Shown piece after piece: positions 46,009-54,972 of a stretch of DNA of 64,000 bases. The position numbers and the translations under genes are program-made. Numbering within the stretch: the first letter of the stretch is position 1; every line of letters starts with the position of its first letter. The DNA comes from Acinetobacter sp. CS-2. Its GTDB lineage: Bacteria; Pseudomonadota; Gammaproteobacteria; Pseudomonadales; Moraxellaceae. The DNA lies in contig NZ_CP067019.1 in assembly GCF_016599715.1 (NCBI RefSeq), forward strand, positions 682,001 to 746,000, given 5' to 3'. The notes beneath the pieces are model-generated. The model searched no databases and had not been told where the DNA came from. It saw only the letters and a program-made list of their open reading frames with translations.

Positions 46009-46836
46009 ATGACGCAGATGTTAACGACAACAGATGGAACCTCGATTTATTATAAGGACTGGGGAGAGGGGCCGATTGTGGTCTTTTCCCATGGATGGCC
46101 TTTATCTAGTGATGCTTTTGAAGATCAGATGTTATTTCTTGCAGAACATGGCTATCGGGTGATTGCATTTGATCGACGTGGTCATGGACGCTCGAGTCAG
46201 CCTTGGGCTGGACATAACATTGATCAATATGCGCAAGATATGCATCAACTCATTGAGCATCTTGGATTAACCGAGTTCGCTTTAGTCGGACATTCTACCG
46301 GTGGGGCAGTCGTGACCCGTTATACGGCAAAATATGGTCAGCATAAAGTCACTAAACTTGCACTTATTGCAGCCGTAACTCCACTCATGATTAAACGAGA
46401 TGATTATCCAGACGGTGTAGATTCGGACGTGTTTGATGAGATGCGCGCAAATTTATTGGCCAATAGAGCTGATTTTTATCTGGATTTTGCTAAAGCATTC
46501 TATGGATATGACAAGCTGTTAAATAAAACTTCGGAAGGGGTAATACAAAATTTCTGGCGTATTGCAATGCAGGGTTCAATCAAGGCGCATTATGATTGTA
46601 TCCATGCATTTTCAGAAACCGATTTACGTGATGATTTAACCCAGATTACAGTACCGACCTTGGTGCTTTATGGAACAGCAGATGACATTGTTCCGCCAGG
46701 AATTTGCAGTCAGCAGACCGTTAAACTCTTAAAACATGGTGTCGAAGAGCAAATTAAGGGAGCACCGCACGGGTTGTGTACCACTCATAAAAATGAAGTC
46801 AGTTTTGCCTTGAAGGAATTTTTGGCACATCATTGA
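46009..46836 (+). CDS. Alpha/beta hydrolase (cofactor-free haloperoxidase/esterase type)
   Basis: The 275-residue protein has the nucleophile elbow GHSTGG (Ser about residue 96), the acid in TADDIVPP and the His in GAPHGLC. FSHGWPLSSDAFEDQMLFL and FDRRGHGRSSQPW are characteristic of the non-heme chloroperoxidase (arylesterase) family. Perhydrolase or esterase activity is expected; the natural substrate is unknown. It is monocistronic with its own terminator. Confidence 0.88.
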   Translation: MTQMLTTTDGTSIYYKDWGEGPIVVFSHGWPLSSDAFEDQMLFLAEHGYRVIAFDRRGHGRSSQPWAGHNIDQYAQDMHQLIEHLGLTEFALVGHSTGGAVVTRYTAKYGQHKVTKLALIAAVTPLMIKRDDYPDGVDSDVFDEMRANLLANRADFYLDFAKAFYGYDKLLNKTSEGVIQNFWRIAMQGSIKAHYDCIHAFSETDLRDDLTQITVPTLVLYGTADDIVPPGICSQQTVKLLKHGVEEQIKGAPHGLCTTHKNEVSFALKEFLAHH

Positions 46837-46847
46837 TATAAGTTAAA

Positions 46848-46878
46848 TAAAAAAACAGCCTAAAGGCTGTTTTTTTAT
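46848..46878. terminator. Bidirectional terminator between the hydrolase and permease genes
   Basis: AAAAAAACAGCC-TAAA-GGCTGTTTTTTT serves both converging transcripts. Confidence 0.9.
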
Positions 46879-46891
46879 TTGAATACCCGAT

Positions 46892-48352
46892 TTAGTCCTG
46901 ATCAGGATTCATCGGTTTAACATCCATATCTTGATAAGAAACCAACTTGGTTTTGTTTTTCCATTTATAACCCAGCCAGATTGCTAGAAATAATGGAATA
47001 CTGATATAGGTGGACAATACACCGAGCCAATCACCCGTAATAAAGGCTTGATAGTTCTGTCCAAGTACGACAATCGTACAAAGAATAAAGGCAAACCAAG
47101 GGGCAAATGGGAAAAACTTGGCTTTATACGCTAAATCTTCCAGTTTATAACCTTGTGCCAAATAACCTTTACGGAAACGGTAGTGTGAAATGGCAATACC
47201 CAGCCATACAATGAATCCGCACATTCCCGACATATTCAGCAACCAGTTAAATACTTGTTGTTCCCCAATAAAAGTGGTGAGAAAGCAAAGTGCGGCAATT
47301 GCTGTGGTGGCATACAGTGCATTCATGGGTACACCACGCGAATCCAGTTTACCAAAAATTTTTGGTGCACTGCCTTTGCGTGCCATGTCAAACAGCATAC
47401 GGGTGGATGAATACATGCCTGAGTTACCTGCGGACAGGATTGCAGTTAGAATCACTGCATTCATTAAACCTGCGGCGAAAGCAAAACCGACTTTTTCATA
47501 CAATAAGGTAAAAGGTGAAAGGGTAATATTTTCACTTGCTGCCGCTTGTAAAAGGCGTGGATCATCATAAGCCACTAGCGTACCAATAATGAAAATACAT
47601 ACCACATAGAACAATAAAATACGCCAGAAAATTTGCTTGATGGCTACTGGAATGGTCTTTTTAGGATCTTTCGATTCACCCGCAGCAACTCCCACCATCT
47701 CTGTGCCCTGGAAGGAGAATCCGGCAATCATGGCGACACCAATCATGGCCTGTAAACCACCAACAAAAGGTGCATCACCTTTAGTCCAGTTGGCAAAGGT
47801 CACCATATTCGGCGTCAGCATGATCTTAGCAATCATGGCAATACCAATAATGATAAAGACAATAATGGCAATGACTTTAACCAAAGAGAATAGAAATTCA
47901 CTTTCACCAAAGCCTTTTACAGAGAGTGAGTTAATGGCAAAAATAACGCTCAGAAAAATGGCACTCCAGTAGAATCCGGGAATATCAGGAAACCAGAATT
48001 TCATAATAAACTGGACTGCAACCAGTTCAAAAGCAACCGTAATGGCCCAGTTGTACCAATAGTTCCAGCCCAAAGCAAAGCCAAAACCGCCTTCTACATA
48101 TTTTGTACCGTAGGTAAAGAAAGCACCTGAGGTCGGGTTATGTGTTGCAAGCTCGCCCAGACTGGTCATCAGGAAATAAATCATGATTCCAATCAGGCAG
48201 TAAGCCAATAAAGCACCGCCCGGACCTGCATTGGCAATGGTTGCACCAGAAGCCAGGAATAAGCCTGTGCCGATAGAACCACCAATGGCGATCATATTCA
48301 AATGACGTGCACCCAGCTTACGCTGTAAATGTGCAGATTGAGTTTCGCTCAT
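46892..48352 (-). CDS. lysP: Amino acid permease of the APC family, probably lysine-specific
   Basis: The 486-residue protein has 12 predicted transmembrane helices. The N-terminus RKLGARHLNMIAIGGSIGTG and the block VEGGFGFALGWNYWYNWAIT, with SVKGFGESEFLFSLVKV, match the E. coli LysP pattern closely, better than the aromatic or GABA permeases. Lysine uptake by proton symport is therefore the most likely role. It starts 9 bp after rsmC on the same strand, so the two are probably co-transcribed by chance neighbourhood rather than function. Confidence 0.85.
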   Translation of the reverse strand: MSETQSAHLQRKLGARHLNMIAIGGSIGTGLFLASGATIANAGPGGALLAYCLIGIMIYFLMTSLGELATHNPTSGAFFTYGTKYVEGGFGFALGWNYWYNWAITVAFELVAVQFIMKFWFPDIPGFYWSAIFLSVIFAINSLSVKGFGESEFLFSLVKVIAIIVFIIIGIAMIAKIMLTPNMVTFANWTKGDAPFVGGLQAMIGVAMIAGFSFQGTEMVGVAAGESKDPKKTIPVAIKQIFWRILLFYVVCIFIIGTLVAYDDPRLLQAAASENITLSPFTLLYEKVGFAFAAGLMNAVILTAILSAGNSGMYSSTRMLFDMARKGSAPKIFGKLDSRGVPMNALYATTAIAALCFLTTFIGEQQVFNWLLNMSGMCGFIVWLGIAISHYRFRKGYLAQGYKLEDLAYKAKFFPFAPWFAFILCTIVVLGQNYQAFITGDWLGVLSTYISIPLFLAIWLGYKWKNKTKLVSYQDMDVKPMNPDQD

Positions 48353-48361
48353 CGTTGTTCC

Positions 48362-49387
48362 TTAAGATTTCTTTTCAGTGCTAGCGAACAGCACTTTAAA
48401 GCCTTGTTGATCGGCTTTGGTTGTACATTTTCCAAAGCTTTGTTCAATGAGTAATGGATAATTTAAAAAGCGGTTTGCCACAATCCAGAGTTCACCACCC
48501 GATTTCAAATGACGGCGTGAAGTCTTGCACAAGCTTTCGCTGGCATCATAATTTGTCTGAATGCCTTGATGGAAAGGTGGATTACTGACGATGGCATGCA
48601 AGAAAAGCGGCGCATCTTCAATACCGGTCACAGCAGTTATCTCAAGCTGTTCGGGAGAAAGACTATTTTTCTCAAAAGTCATGCGGGTAGAGGCCAATGC
48701 AAAAGCATCAACATCCAGCGCAAAAATACGGTTTTTCGGATTCAATTTGGCCAGATAAGCGCTGATAATACCGGCACCACAGCCAAAGTCTGCAATTTTA
48801 CCTGAAGTGACCTGTGATAAAAACGGTAAGAATACTGCTGTGCCGACATCTAAACGATTTTGGCTGAATACACCGGGCAGGGCACAAATAGTGAGATCAC
48901 CTTTTGGTGTTGCTACCGTATATTCTTGGGCCCAATTTGCCAAAGTCTTTTCTTTAACCGTCGATTCAATCTTGAGTTGCCAGAGCTGGCAATGACGTGC
49001 ACTGTCCAGTTTAAAGGCTTTACCATAAGGCTGTAGCTGTTTGGCTGCACGTTCAACGCCGCCTTTTTTCTCACCCACCAGGAAGATGGAAGCCCCTAAA
49101 CCTAGACGGCTGACGACATTATGCAGGACATAATTTAACAGTTCTTTGGACTTCGGTACAAAGATAATGGCCTGGTCAAAACTGCCTTCAGGAAGCTCTA
49201 CGCCAAAATGTACAGCGGCCTGTTGTGACTGAAAATATTGAAATTCATTATAATTCCATGTCCACAAACAAGGGCTGATGTCTTTCTCTAGATTGGAAAG
49301 TAAATCATCAGTCGGTGCATTGACTAAAAGCACACGTCCAGAAAGGTATTCATGCTGCCGAATGACAACTTCACTTCTTGGATCCAT
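48362..49387 (-). CDS. rsmC: 16S rRNA (guanine-1207-N2)-methyltransferase
   Basis: The 341-residue protein has the RsmC two-domain form. The inactive N-terminal domain ([19 protein letters not shown]) is followed by a catalytic domain with SAM motif [25 protein letters not shown] and the guanine-N2 signature [10 protein letters not shown]. It methylates G1207 of 16S rRNA in the 30S subunit. E. coli RsmC has 343 residues. It lies directly upstream of the permease gene. Confidence 0.93.
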   Translation of the reverse strand: MDPRSEVVIRQHEYLSGRVLLVNAPTDDLLSNLEKDISPCLWTWNYNEFQYFQSQQAAVHFGVELPEGSFDQAIIFVPKSKELLNYVLHNVVSRLGLGASIFLVGEKKGGVERAAKQLQPYGKAFKLDSARHCQLWQLKIESTVKEKTLANWAQEYTVATPKGDLTICALPGVFSQNRLDVGTAVFLPFLSQVTSGKIADFGCGAGIISAYLAKLNPKNRIFALDVDAFALASTRMTFEKNSLSPEQLEITAVTGIEDAPLFLHAIVSNPPFHQGIQTNYDASESLCKTSRRHLKSGGELWIVANRFLNYPLLIEQSFGKCTTKADQQGFKVLFASTEKKS

Positions 49388-49452
49388 TTTTTATCTCGCC
49401 ATTGAAAAACTCTGCCCAGACAATGCTGGGCAGAGTTGATGCTGAAATGAAA

Positions 49453-50823
49453 TTATTGCTTCGATTCAGGAAGAATAATATTTAAAAGCAATGCTGCAAT
49501 ACCACCAGTCGCCACACCGGAACTGAAGATGTTACGGAATAATTCAGGAAGATGTTCCAAAATTTGTGGGACTTGTGCAACCCCCAAACCGAGTGCCAGT
49601 GAAATGGCAATAATTAACAGGGCACGACGGTCAAGATGAATCCCTGACAGGATATTAATACCAGAAGCCGCCACAGCACCAAACATCACCATGACTGCAC
49701 CGCCAAGCACGGCTTGAGGAACTGCTTGAATCACGCCAGCAACCGCAGGTAACAAGCCTAAAATTACCAGTAATGCTGCAATCCAAATACCGACATAACG
49801 GCTTGCAACACCGGTAAGTTGAATGACGCCATTATTTTGTGCGAACACCGAACTTGGGAAAGTATTGAATAAGCCGGCGAGCAGAGAGTTGGCACCATTC
49901 ACCAGCACACCACCTTTAATACGCTCCATCCATACTGGACCATCGACTGGCTGATTGGAAATCTTTGAAGTTGCGGTAATGTCACCAATCGCTTCTAAAG
50001 ATGTGACCAAATAAATAAAGGCCATTGGAATAAACAAGCTCCAAGAGAAGCTTAAACCAAAATGCATCGGTGTTGGAATCTGAACCATTGGCGCATCTTT
50101 CATGCCTGAAAAATCAAGGTGGCCCATGAAACCGGCAAGGGCATAACCAATAATCAGGGCAATCAGAATGGCGGAGCTTTTGATCCAGGTAATACGGACA
50201 CGGTTCAGGACAATAATAATCGCCAGTACTGTACAGGACATAATCAGGTTATCGGCGTTGGCAAAGGTTTTATCGCCCATGGCCTGATAACCACCCCCCA
50301 TACTGATTAAACCTTCCTTAATTAAGGTCAAACCAATCAGCAGGACGACAATACCTGTAACAAGGGGAGTGATCAGTTGTTTTACCCAAGGTAAAATACG
50401 TGATACACCCATTTCAATAAATGAGCCGGCAATTACTACACCAAAAATAGAAGCCATCACTGCTTCAACAGGGGTGCCTGCCGCGACCATGGCTGAACCA
50501 ATGCCGATAATCGGACCAATAAAGTTAAAACTGGTGCCTTGTACAATTAAAAGACCCGCGCCCAAAGGGCCAACTTTTTTACATTGTAAAAAGGTTGCAA
50601 TCCCGGAGATTACCAAAGACATGGAAAGAATCATGTTGGTGTCTTCTTTTGAAACGCCTAAAGCAAGACAGATCAAAAGACCAGGGGTGACAATCGGGAC
50701 AATAATCGCAAGTAAATGTTGCAGGGCAGCGAGAAAAGCGATAAATGGTTTGGGGCGATCGTTTAATCCGTAGACCAAATCAAGACGATCTTGTTGTTTG
50801 GGAGAGTTTTGTAAATCAGACAT
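49453..50823 (-). CDS. NCS2 family nucleobase:cation symporter (uracil/xanthine permease type)
   Basis: The 456-residue protein has about 14 hydrophobic segments and the NCS2 core: LQHLLAIIVPIVTPGLLI, FIGPIIGIGSAMVAAGTPVEA (TM3), VTSLEAIGDITATSKIS in TM8 with the substrate-binding Glu, and NGVIQLTGVASRYVGIW in TM10. The TM8-TM10 pattern fits xanthine/uric-acid carriers (XanP/UacT) more than uracil UraA. I start at ATG 50821-50823 (MSDLQNSPKQQ) rather than a TTG seven codons upstream. It is divergent from typA. Confidence 0.88.
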   Translation of the reverse strand: MSDLQNSPKQQDRLDLVYGLNDRPKPFIAFLAALQHLLAIIVPIVTPGLLICLALGVSKEDTNMILSMSLVISGIATFLQCKKVGPLGAGLLIVQGTSFNFIGPIIGIGSAMVAAGTPVEAVMASIFGVVIAGSFIEMGVSRILPWVKQLITPLVTGIVVLLIGLTLIKEGLISMGGGYQAMGDKTFANADNLIMSCTVLAIIIVLNRVRITWIKSSAILIALIIGYALAGFMGHLDFSGMKDAPMVQIPTPMHFGLSFSWSLFIPMAFIYLVTSLEAIGDITATSKISNQPVDGPVWMERIKGGVLVNGANSLLAGLFNTFPSSVFAQNNGVIQLTGVASRYVGIWIAALLVILGLLPAVAGVIQAVPQAVLGGAVMVMFGAVAASGINILSGIHLDRRALLIIAISLALGLGVAQVPQILEHLPELFRNIFSSGVATGGIAALLLNIILPESKQ

Positions 50824-51003
50824 GTAAGAAAGGTACAACAGCAATTTGGCGTTATTCTAATCGAGTTACAGGAGTTTACAAACGAAAAAAAGGACGAATA
50901 GTCAAAAAAACTTGTAACTGTCAATAAACTGTCACTACTAAAAGTTTAGTTTTTTCTGTATAATTTGCCCTCAAATTTAAAGTTTAAAGCGTATCGAATT
51001 TAC

Positions 51004-52839
51004 ATGTCAGATATTAAAACTCTCCGCAACATTGCCATTATTGCGCACGTTGACCACGGTAAAACAACTCTTGTAGACAAACTTTTACAACAATCAGGTG
51101 CACTCGGTGAACGAGCGGGCGAGATTGAGCGTGTCATGGATTCAGGCGCTATTGAAAGTGAACGTGGTATTACCATTCTTGCAAAAAACACTGCAATCAA
51201 ATGGTTAGATGAACGTACTAATACTGAATACCGCATTAACATCGTGGACACCCCGGGGCACGCCGACTTCGGTGGTGAAGTAGAACGTGTATTGTCGATG
51301 GTAGACTGTGTATTGCTACTTGTGGACGCACAAGAAGGTCCAATGCCACAAACACGCTTCGTAACACAAAAAGCCTTTGCACGTGGTTTGAAACCAATCG
51401 TGATTATCAACAAAGTCGACAAGCCAAGTGCACGTTGTGACTGGGTGATCGATCAAGTTTTTGATCTGTTTGATAATCTTGGTGGTACTGACGAACAGTT
51501 AGACTTCCCGATCGTTTATGCTTCAGGTCTTCGTGGTGTTGCTGGTCCTTCTCCAGAAGAACTTGCTGAAGATATGACACCGTTGTTCCAAACAATCGTT
51601 GACATCGTTGAGCCACCAGCAGTTGATGTTGATGGTCCATTCCAAATGCAGATTTCTTCACTTGACTATAACAGCTTCGTTGGTGTGATCGGTGTTGGTC
51701 GTATCCAGCGCGGTTCAGTGAAATTAAATACGCAAGTGACTGTGATTGATAAAGATGGTAAGACGCGTAACGGCCGTATCTTAAAAATCATGGGTTACCA
51801 TGGTCTAGATCGTGTTGACGTTGAAGAAGCTTCTGCAGGCGATATCGTTTGTGTAACGGGTATTGATGCACTCAACATTTCTGACACAATCTGTGATCCG
51901 AAAGCTGTTGAAGCTTTACCGCCATTGTCTGTAGATGAACCTACCGTATCGATGACGTTCCAGGTCAACAACTCACCGTTTGCTGGTAAAGAAGGTAAAT
52001 TCGTGACTTCACGTAACATCCGTGAACGTCTAGATCGCGAATTGATCCATAACGTAGCACTTCGCGTTGAAGATACTGACAGTCCAGACCGTTTTAAAGT
52101 GTCTGGCCGTGGTGAACTTCACCTTTCAGTTTTGATCGAAAACATGCGTCGTGAAGGCTTCGAGATGGGTGTATCTCGTCCGCAAGTAATCTTGAAAGAA
52201 ATCGACGGCCAAATGCAAGAGCCGTACGAAAACGTAACTTTTGACGTTGAAGAACAGCATCAAGGTGCTGTAATGGAACAAATGGGTCACCGTAAAGGCG
52301 AGATGACCAATATGGAAGTTGACGGTAAAGGCCGTATCCGTATTGAAGCAACTGTTCCTTCACGTGGCTTGATCGGTTTCCGTTCTGAATTCTTGACCAT
52401 GACTTCTGGTACAGGGATCATGACATCAAGCTTCTCTCACTACGGTCCAATGAAACAAGGTACTGTTGCTAAACGTCAAAACGGTGTGTTGATTTCTATG
52501 GTTCAAGGTACTTGCCTGGGCTATGCATTGTTCACACTACAAGACCGTGGCCGTCTATTTGCTAAACCACAGTTGGAAGTTTATGAAGGAATGATCGTGG
52601 GTATTAACTCTCGTTCAGACGACATGGTGGTTAACCCGACTAAAGCGAAACAGCTCACTAACGTACGTGCATCAGGTACTGATGATGCCTTAACACTTGT
52701 ACCTAATATTGAATACACGCTTGAACAGGCGCTTGAATTCATCGAAGACGACGAGTTGGTTGAAGTAACACCGAAATCAATTCGTATCCGTAAACGTTAC
52801 TTGACTGAAAACGAACGTAAGCGTAACCGCGGTAAATAA
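51004..52839 (+). CDS. typA: Ribosome-associated GTPase TypA/BipA
   Basis: The 611-residue translational GTPase has G1 AHVDHGKTT, the switch region [28 protein letters not shown] and NKVDKPSAR. Domain II, an EF-G-like domain III, and the BipA-specific C-terminal domain (ending [18 protein letters not shown]) follow. It acts in ribosome assembly and stress or cold adaptation. I start at ATG 51004 ([10 protein letters not shown]); an in-frame ATG at 50965 lies in the promoter region. Codon use is optimised. Confidence 0.97.
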   Translation: MSDIKTLRNIAIIAHVDHGKTTLVDKLLQQSGALGERAGEIERVMDSGAIESERGITILAKNTAIKWLDERTNTEYRINIVDTPGHADFGGEVERVLSMVDCVLLLVDAQEGPMPQTRFVTQKAFARGLKPIVIINKVDKPSARCDWVIDQVFDLFDNLGGTDEQLDFPIVYASGLRGVAGPSPEELAEDMTPLFQTIVDIVEPPAVDVDGPFQMQISSLDYNSFVGVIGVGRIQRGSVKLNTQVTVIDKDGKTRNGRILKIMGYHGLDRVDVEEASAGDIVCVTGIDALNISDTICDPKAVEALPPLSVDEPTVSMTFQVNNSPFAGKEGKFVTSRNIRERLDRELIHNVALRVEDTDSPDRFKVSGRGELHLSVLIENMRREGFEMGVSRPQVILKEIDGQMQEPYENVTFDVEEQHQGAVMEQMGHRKGEMTNMEVDGKGRIRIEATVPSRGLIGFRSEFLTMTSGTGIMTSSFSHYGPMKQGTVAKRQNGVLISMVQGTCLGYALFTLQDRGRLFAKPQLEVYEGMIVGINSRSDDMVVNPTKAKQLTNVRASGTDDALTLVPNIEYTLEQALEFIEDDELVEVTPKSIRIRKRYLTENERKRNRGK

Positions 52840-52860
52840 TTTTTCTGTTTAGCAGATATA

Positions 52861-52892
52861 AAAAACCGCTAACTAAGGTTAGCGGTTTTTTT
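52861..52892 (+). terminator. Terminator of typA
   Basis: AAAAACCGCTAAC-TAAG-GTTAGCGGTTTTT followed by T, 21 bp after the stop. Confidence 0.93.
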
Positions 52893-53007
52893 GTGAGCAT
52901 AAGTTACAAAATGAAACTGCTCTGTGAGCGAAAATTGCTAAAGTACCCCTAACAACAGATTAATTATCACCCTATAAAAACACTGAAAATGGTCTAAGGA
53001 GTCAAGT

Positions 53008-53442
53008 ATGAGTATTGTTCAAGAATTTAAAGAGTTTGCCATCAAGGGCAACATGATGGATTTGGCTATCGGGGTTATCATTGGCGGGGCATTCGGTAAA
53101 ATTGTCGACTCATTGGTGAAAGATATCATCATGCCCATCATTACCCTGATTACGGGTGGAGGCGTTGATTTTACCCAGAAATTTATCGTCCTCGGGGATA
53201 ATCCGGAGAATCTGCAATCTTTGGATGCATTGACCAAAGCCGGAATTAACGTGCTGACCTATGGTAATTTCCTCACGATTTTAATTAACTTTATCATTTT
53301 GGCTTGGGTGGTGTTCCTGATGGTAAAAATGTTAAACCGTATGCGCCGTACAAAAGAGGAAGTGCCGGCAGCACCTGCCCCAACACCGGAAGATATTCAG
53401 TTACTGCGTGAAATCCGTGATGAATTGAAGAAAAAGGTTTAA
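53008..53442 (+). CDS. mscL: Large-conductance mechanosensitive channel
   Basis: The 144-residue protein has the MscL order: amphipathic N-helix ([20 protein letters not shown]), pore-lining TM1 with the Gly-rich [23 protein letters not shown], a periplasmic loop, TM2 ([20 protein letters not shown]) and a charged C-terminal bundle ([16 protein letters not shown]). It opens under membrane tension to release solutes during osmotic downshock. AAGGAG lies 7 nt before the ATG. Confidence 0.96.
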   Translation: MSIVQEFKEFAIKGNMMDLAIGVIIGGAFGKIVDSLVKDIIMPIITLITGGGVDFTQKFIVLGDNPENLQSLDALTKAGINVLTYGNFLTILINFIILAWVVFLMVKMLNRMRRTKEEVPAAPAPTPEDIQLLREIRDELKKKV

Positions 53443-53490
53443 GGATTTTCTGCTTGAAAAAAATGGTGCTGAATGTCCCTTTTTTTATAA

Positions 53491-53575
53491 AATCCCTCCC
53501 AACCTCCCTTTGATAAAGGGAGGAGTAGTCCACCTTTGGAAAAGGTGAGAAGCACTGCTTCGCAAGGAGGGGATT
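53491..53575. repeat. Multi-hairpin intergenic element, about 85 bp
   Basis: The ends AATCCCTCC and GGAGGGGATT pair to close a larger structure. Inside are CCTCCCTTT-GAT-AAAGGGAGG, CACCTTT-TGGA-AAAGGTG-type and AAGCACTGCTT stems. The element lies between mscL and ppiC and its last bases overlap the ppiC stop codon. It has the look of a miniature, non-coding mobile or repeat element, or of a branched transcript end shared by the two genes. Confidence 0.65.
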
Positions 53576-53852
53576 ACATCCGAAACTTGATTTCTAACAA
53601 ATGCCAGCCAAACTGACTCTTAATCGGGCCATGTAATTCACGCTCAGGCAAGCTAAACACGGCTTTATCAATCGGACTGACTAACTGACCTTTTTTAATA
53701 TCACCCAGTTCGCCACCTTTTTTGCCCGAAGGGCAGGTGGAATGCTGTTTGGCAATTTTTGCAAAATCAGCCCCATCCTTAATTTTCTTTTTCAGCTGTT
53801 CAGCAAGCACTTTATCTTTGACCAAGATATGTCGAACGATGGCAGATTTCAT
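53574..53852 (-). CDS. ppiC: Parvulin-type peptidyl-prolyl cis/trans isomerase
   Basis: The 92-residue single-domain parvulin matches E. coli PpiC (93 residues): AIVRHILVKDKVLAEQLKKKIKDGADFAKIAKQHSTCPSGKKGGELGDIKKGQ, and FGWHLLEIKF at the end. It has no signal peptide, so it is cytoplasmic. It begins with ATGA overlapping the mutM stop by 4 bp, so the two genes are translationally coupled. Confidence 0.93.
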   Translation of the reverse strand: MKSAIVRHILVKDKVLAEQLKKKIKDGADFAKIAKQHSTCPSGKKGGELGDIKKGQLVSPIDKAVFSLPERELHGPIKSQFGWHLLEIKFRM

Positions 53853-54703
53853 ACTTTGCTTCCTTTAATGGCTTTCTGGTGGGCTATTTTAACTTTTTTT
53901 AGGGGCTGACACTCTGGACAAAATACCGATGCACGCTGTCCGAGTTTTAAATTTTCCAACGTGGTTTCACAGTTCACGCACATTTCACCGGCACGACCAT
54001 AAGCCAGCAGGGTTTGCTGGAAATAGCCGTTTTCACCCATGGCATTGGTATAGTCACGTAAAGTCGAGCCACCGAGATCAATCGCCTGTTTTAAAATACG
54101 TTTAATTTCTATAACTAACTGTTCAATTTGCTGAAAACTCAGGCTAGAAGCAGGTTGAGCGGGGTGAATGCCTAAATTGAACAGGCTTTCGGTAGCATAA
54201 ATATTGCCCACTCCCACCACCATGTGGTTATCCATAATCGCTACTTTCGCTGCTACATTTTTCTTTTTAAATTTGTCAAACAGATATTCAGCACTAAATG
54301 CTTCACTCAAAGGTTCAGGCCCTAAAGTATCAATCAGTTTGCTTTGCGAGTTTTGATCGAGCCATAAAATACAGCCAAAACGGCGCGGGTCATGATAACG
54401 CAGTTCAATATCTTCAAATTGAATGATCAGATGATCGTGTTTGCGCAGTTCATCTGTTGCTGCACATAATCTGAAACTGCCCGACATGCCCAAATGCCAC
54501 AGCATACTGTCTTGTTCAAACTCTGCCAAAATATATTTGGAACGGCGGGTGAGTTTCAGCAATTTTTGACCCACCAACTTTTGTATATTTTCAGGAATAG
54601 GCCAACGTAAGCTCGGCTGACGGACCTCTACCTTTAAGACAGTTTGATCCAACAGTGGCAAGAGACTGGTTTTGGTGGTTTCAACTTCAGGTAATTCAGG
54701 CAT
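53849..54703 (-). CDS. mutM: Formamidopyrimidine-DNA glycosylase (8-oxoguanine repair)
   Basis: The 284-residue base-excision repair enzyme starts MPELPEVETTK, where Pro1 after Met removal is the catalytic amine and Glu2 the partner. MDNHMVVGVGNIYATESLFNLGIHP is the helix-two-turn-helix DNA-binding region. The C-terminal zinc finger is present as CVNC...CPEC. It removes 8-oxoguanine and formamidopyrimidines and nicks the abasic site. It is followed by ppiC with a 4 bp overlap. Confidence 0.96.
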   Translation of the reverse strand: MPELPEVETTKTSLLPLLDQTVLKVEVRQPSLRWPIPENIQKLVGQKLLKLTRRSKYILAEFEQDSMLWHLGMSGSFRLCAATDELRKHDHLIIQFEDIELRYHDPRRFGCILWLDQNSQSKLIDTLGPEPLSEAFSAEYLFDKFKKKNVAAKVAIMDNHMVVGVGNIYATESLFNLGIHPAQPASSLSFQQIEQLVIEIKRILKQAIDLGGSTLRDYTNAMGENGYFQQTLLAYGRAGEMCVNCETTLENLKLGQRASVFCPECQPLKKVKIAHQKAIKGSKV

Positions 54704-54905
54704 AGGATCAAGTGTATCAAGAAAACTTTGTGCTTAATATTGGACTGCTAAGAGGGGATTGCAAGGGAATCTCAAAAAATCTATATGCTTGTTGCAATTC
54801 GTTAATCGATGTAATCGACTGATTCTAGCAGTCATTTTAATTCACCGATTGCTTAATGATTCATCTTAATTTGAATGAGTCATTAACCTTGGTACTACAA
54901 ATAAA

Positions 54906-54935
54906 CTTAAACGCTATGCAGGTAGTTCGTTTAAG
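54906..54935. promoter_or_regulatory. Inverted repeat upstream of the TonB-receptor gene
   Basis: CTTAAACG (54906-54913) and CGTTTAAG (54928-54935) are perfect 8 bp arms 14 bp apart, 38 bp before the start codon. It could be a leader hairpin or a dimeric operator. Confidence 0.4.
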
Positions 54936-54972
54936 CTTTTAAGCAGTATTTTAATAAGATATAGAGCAAGCT

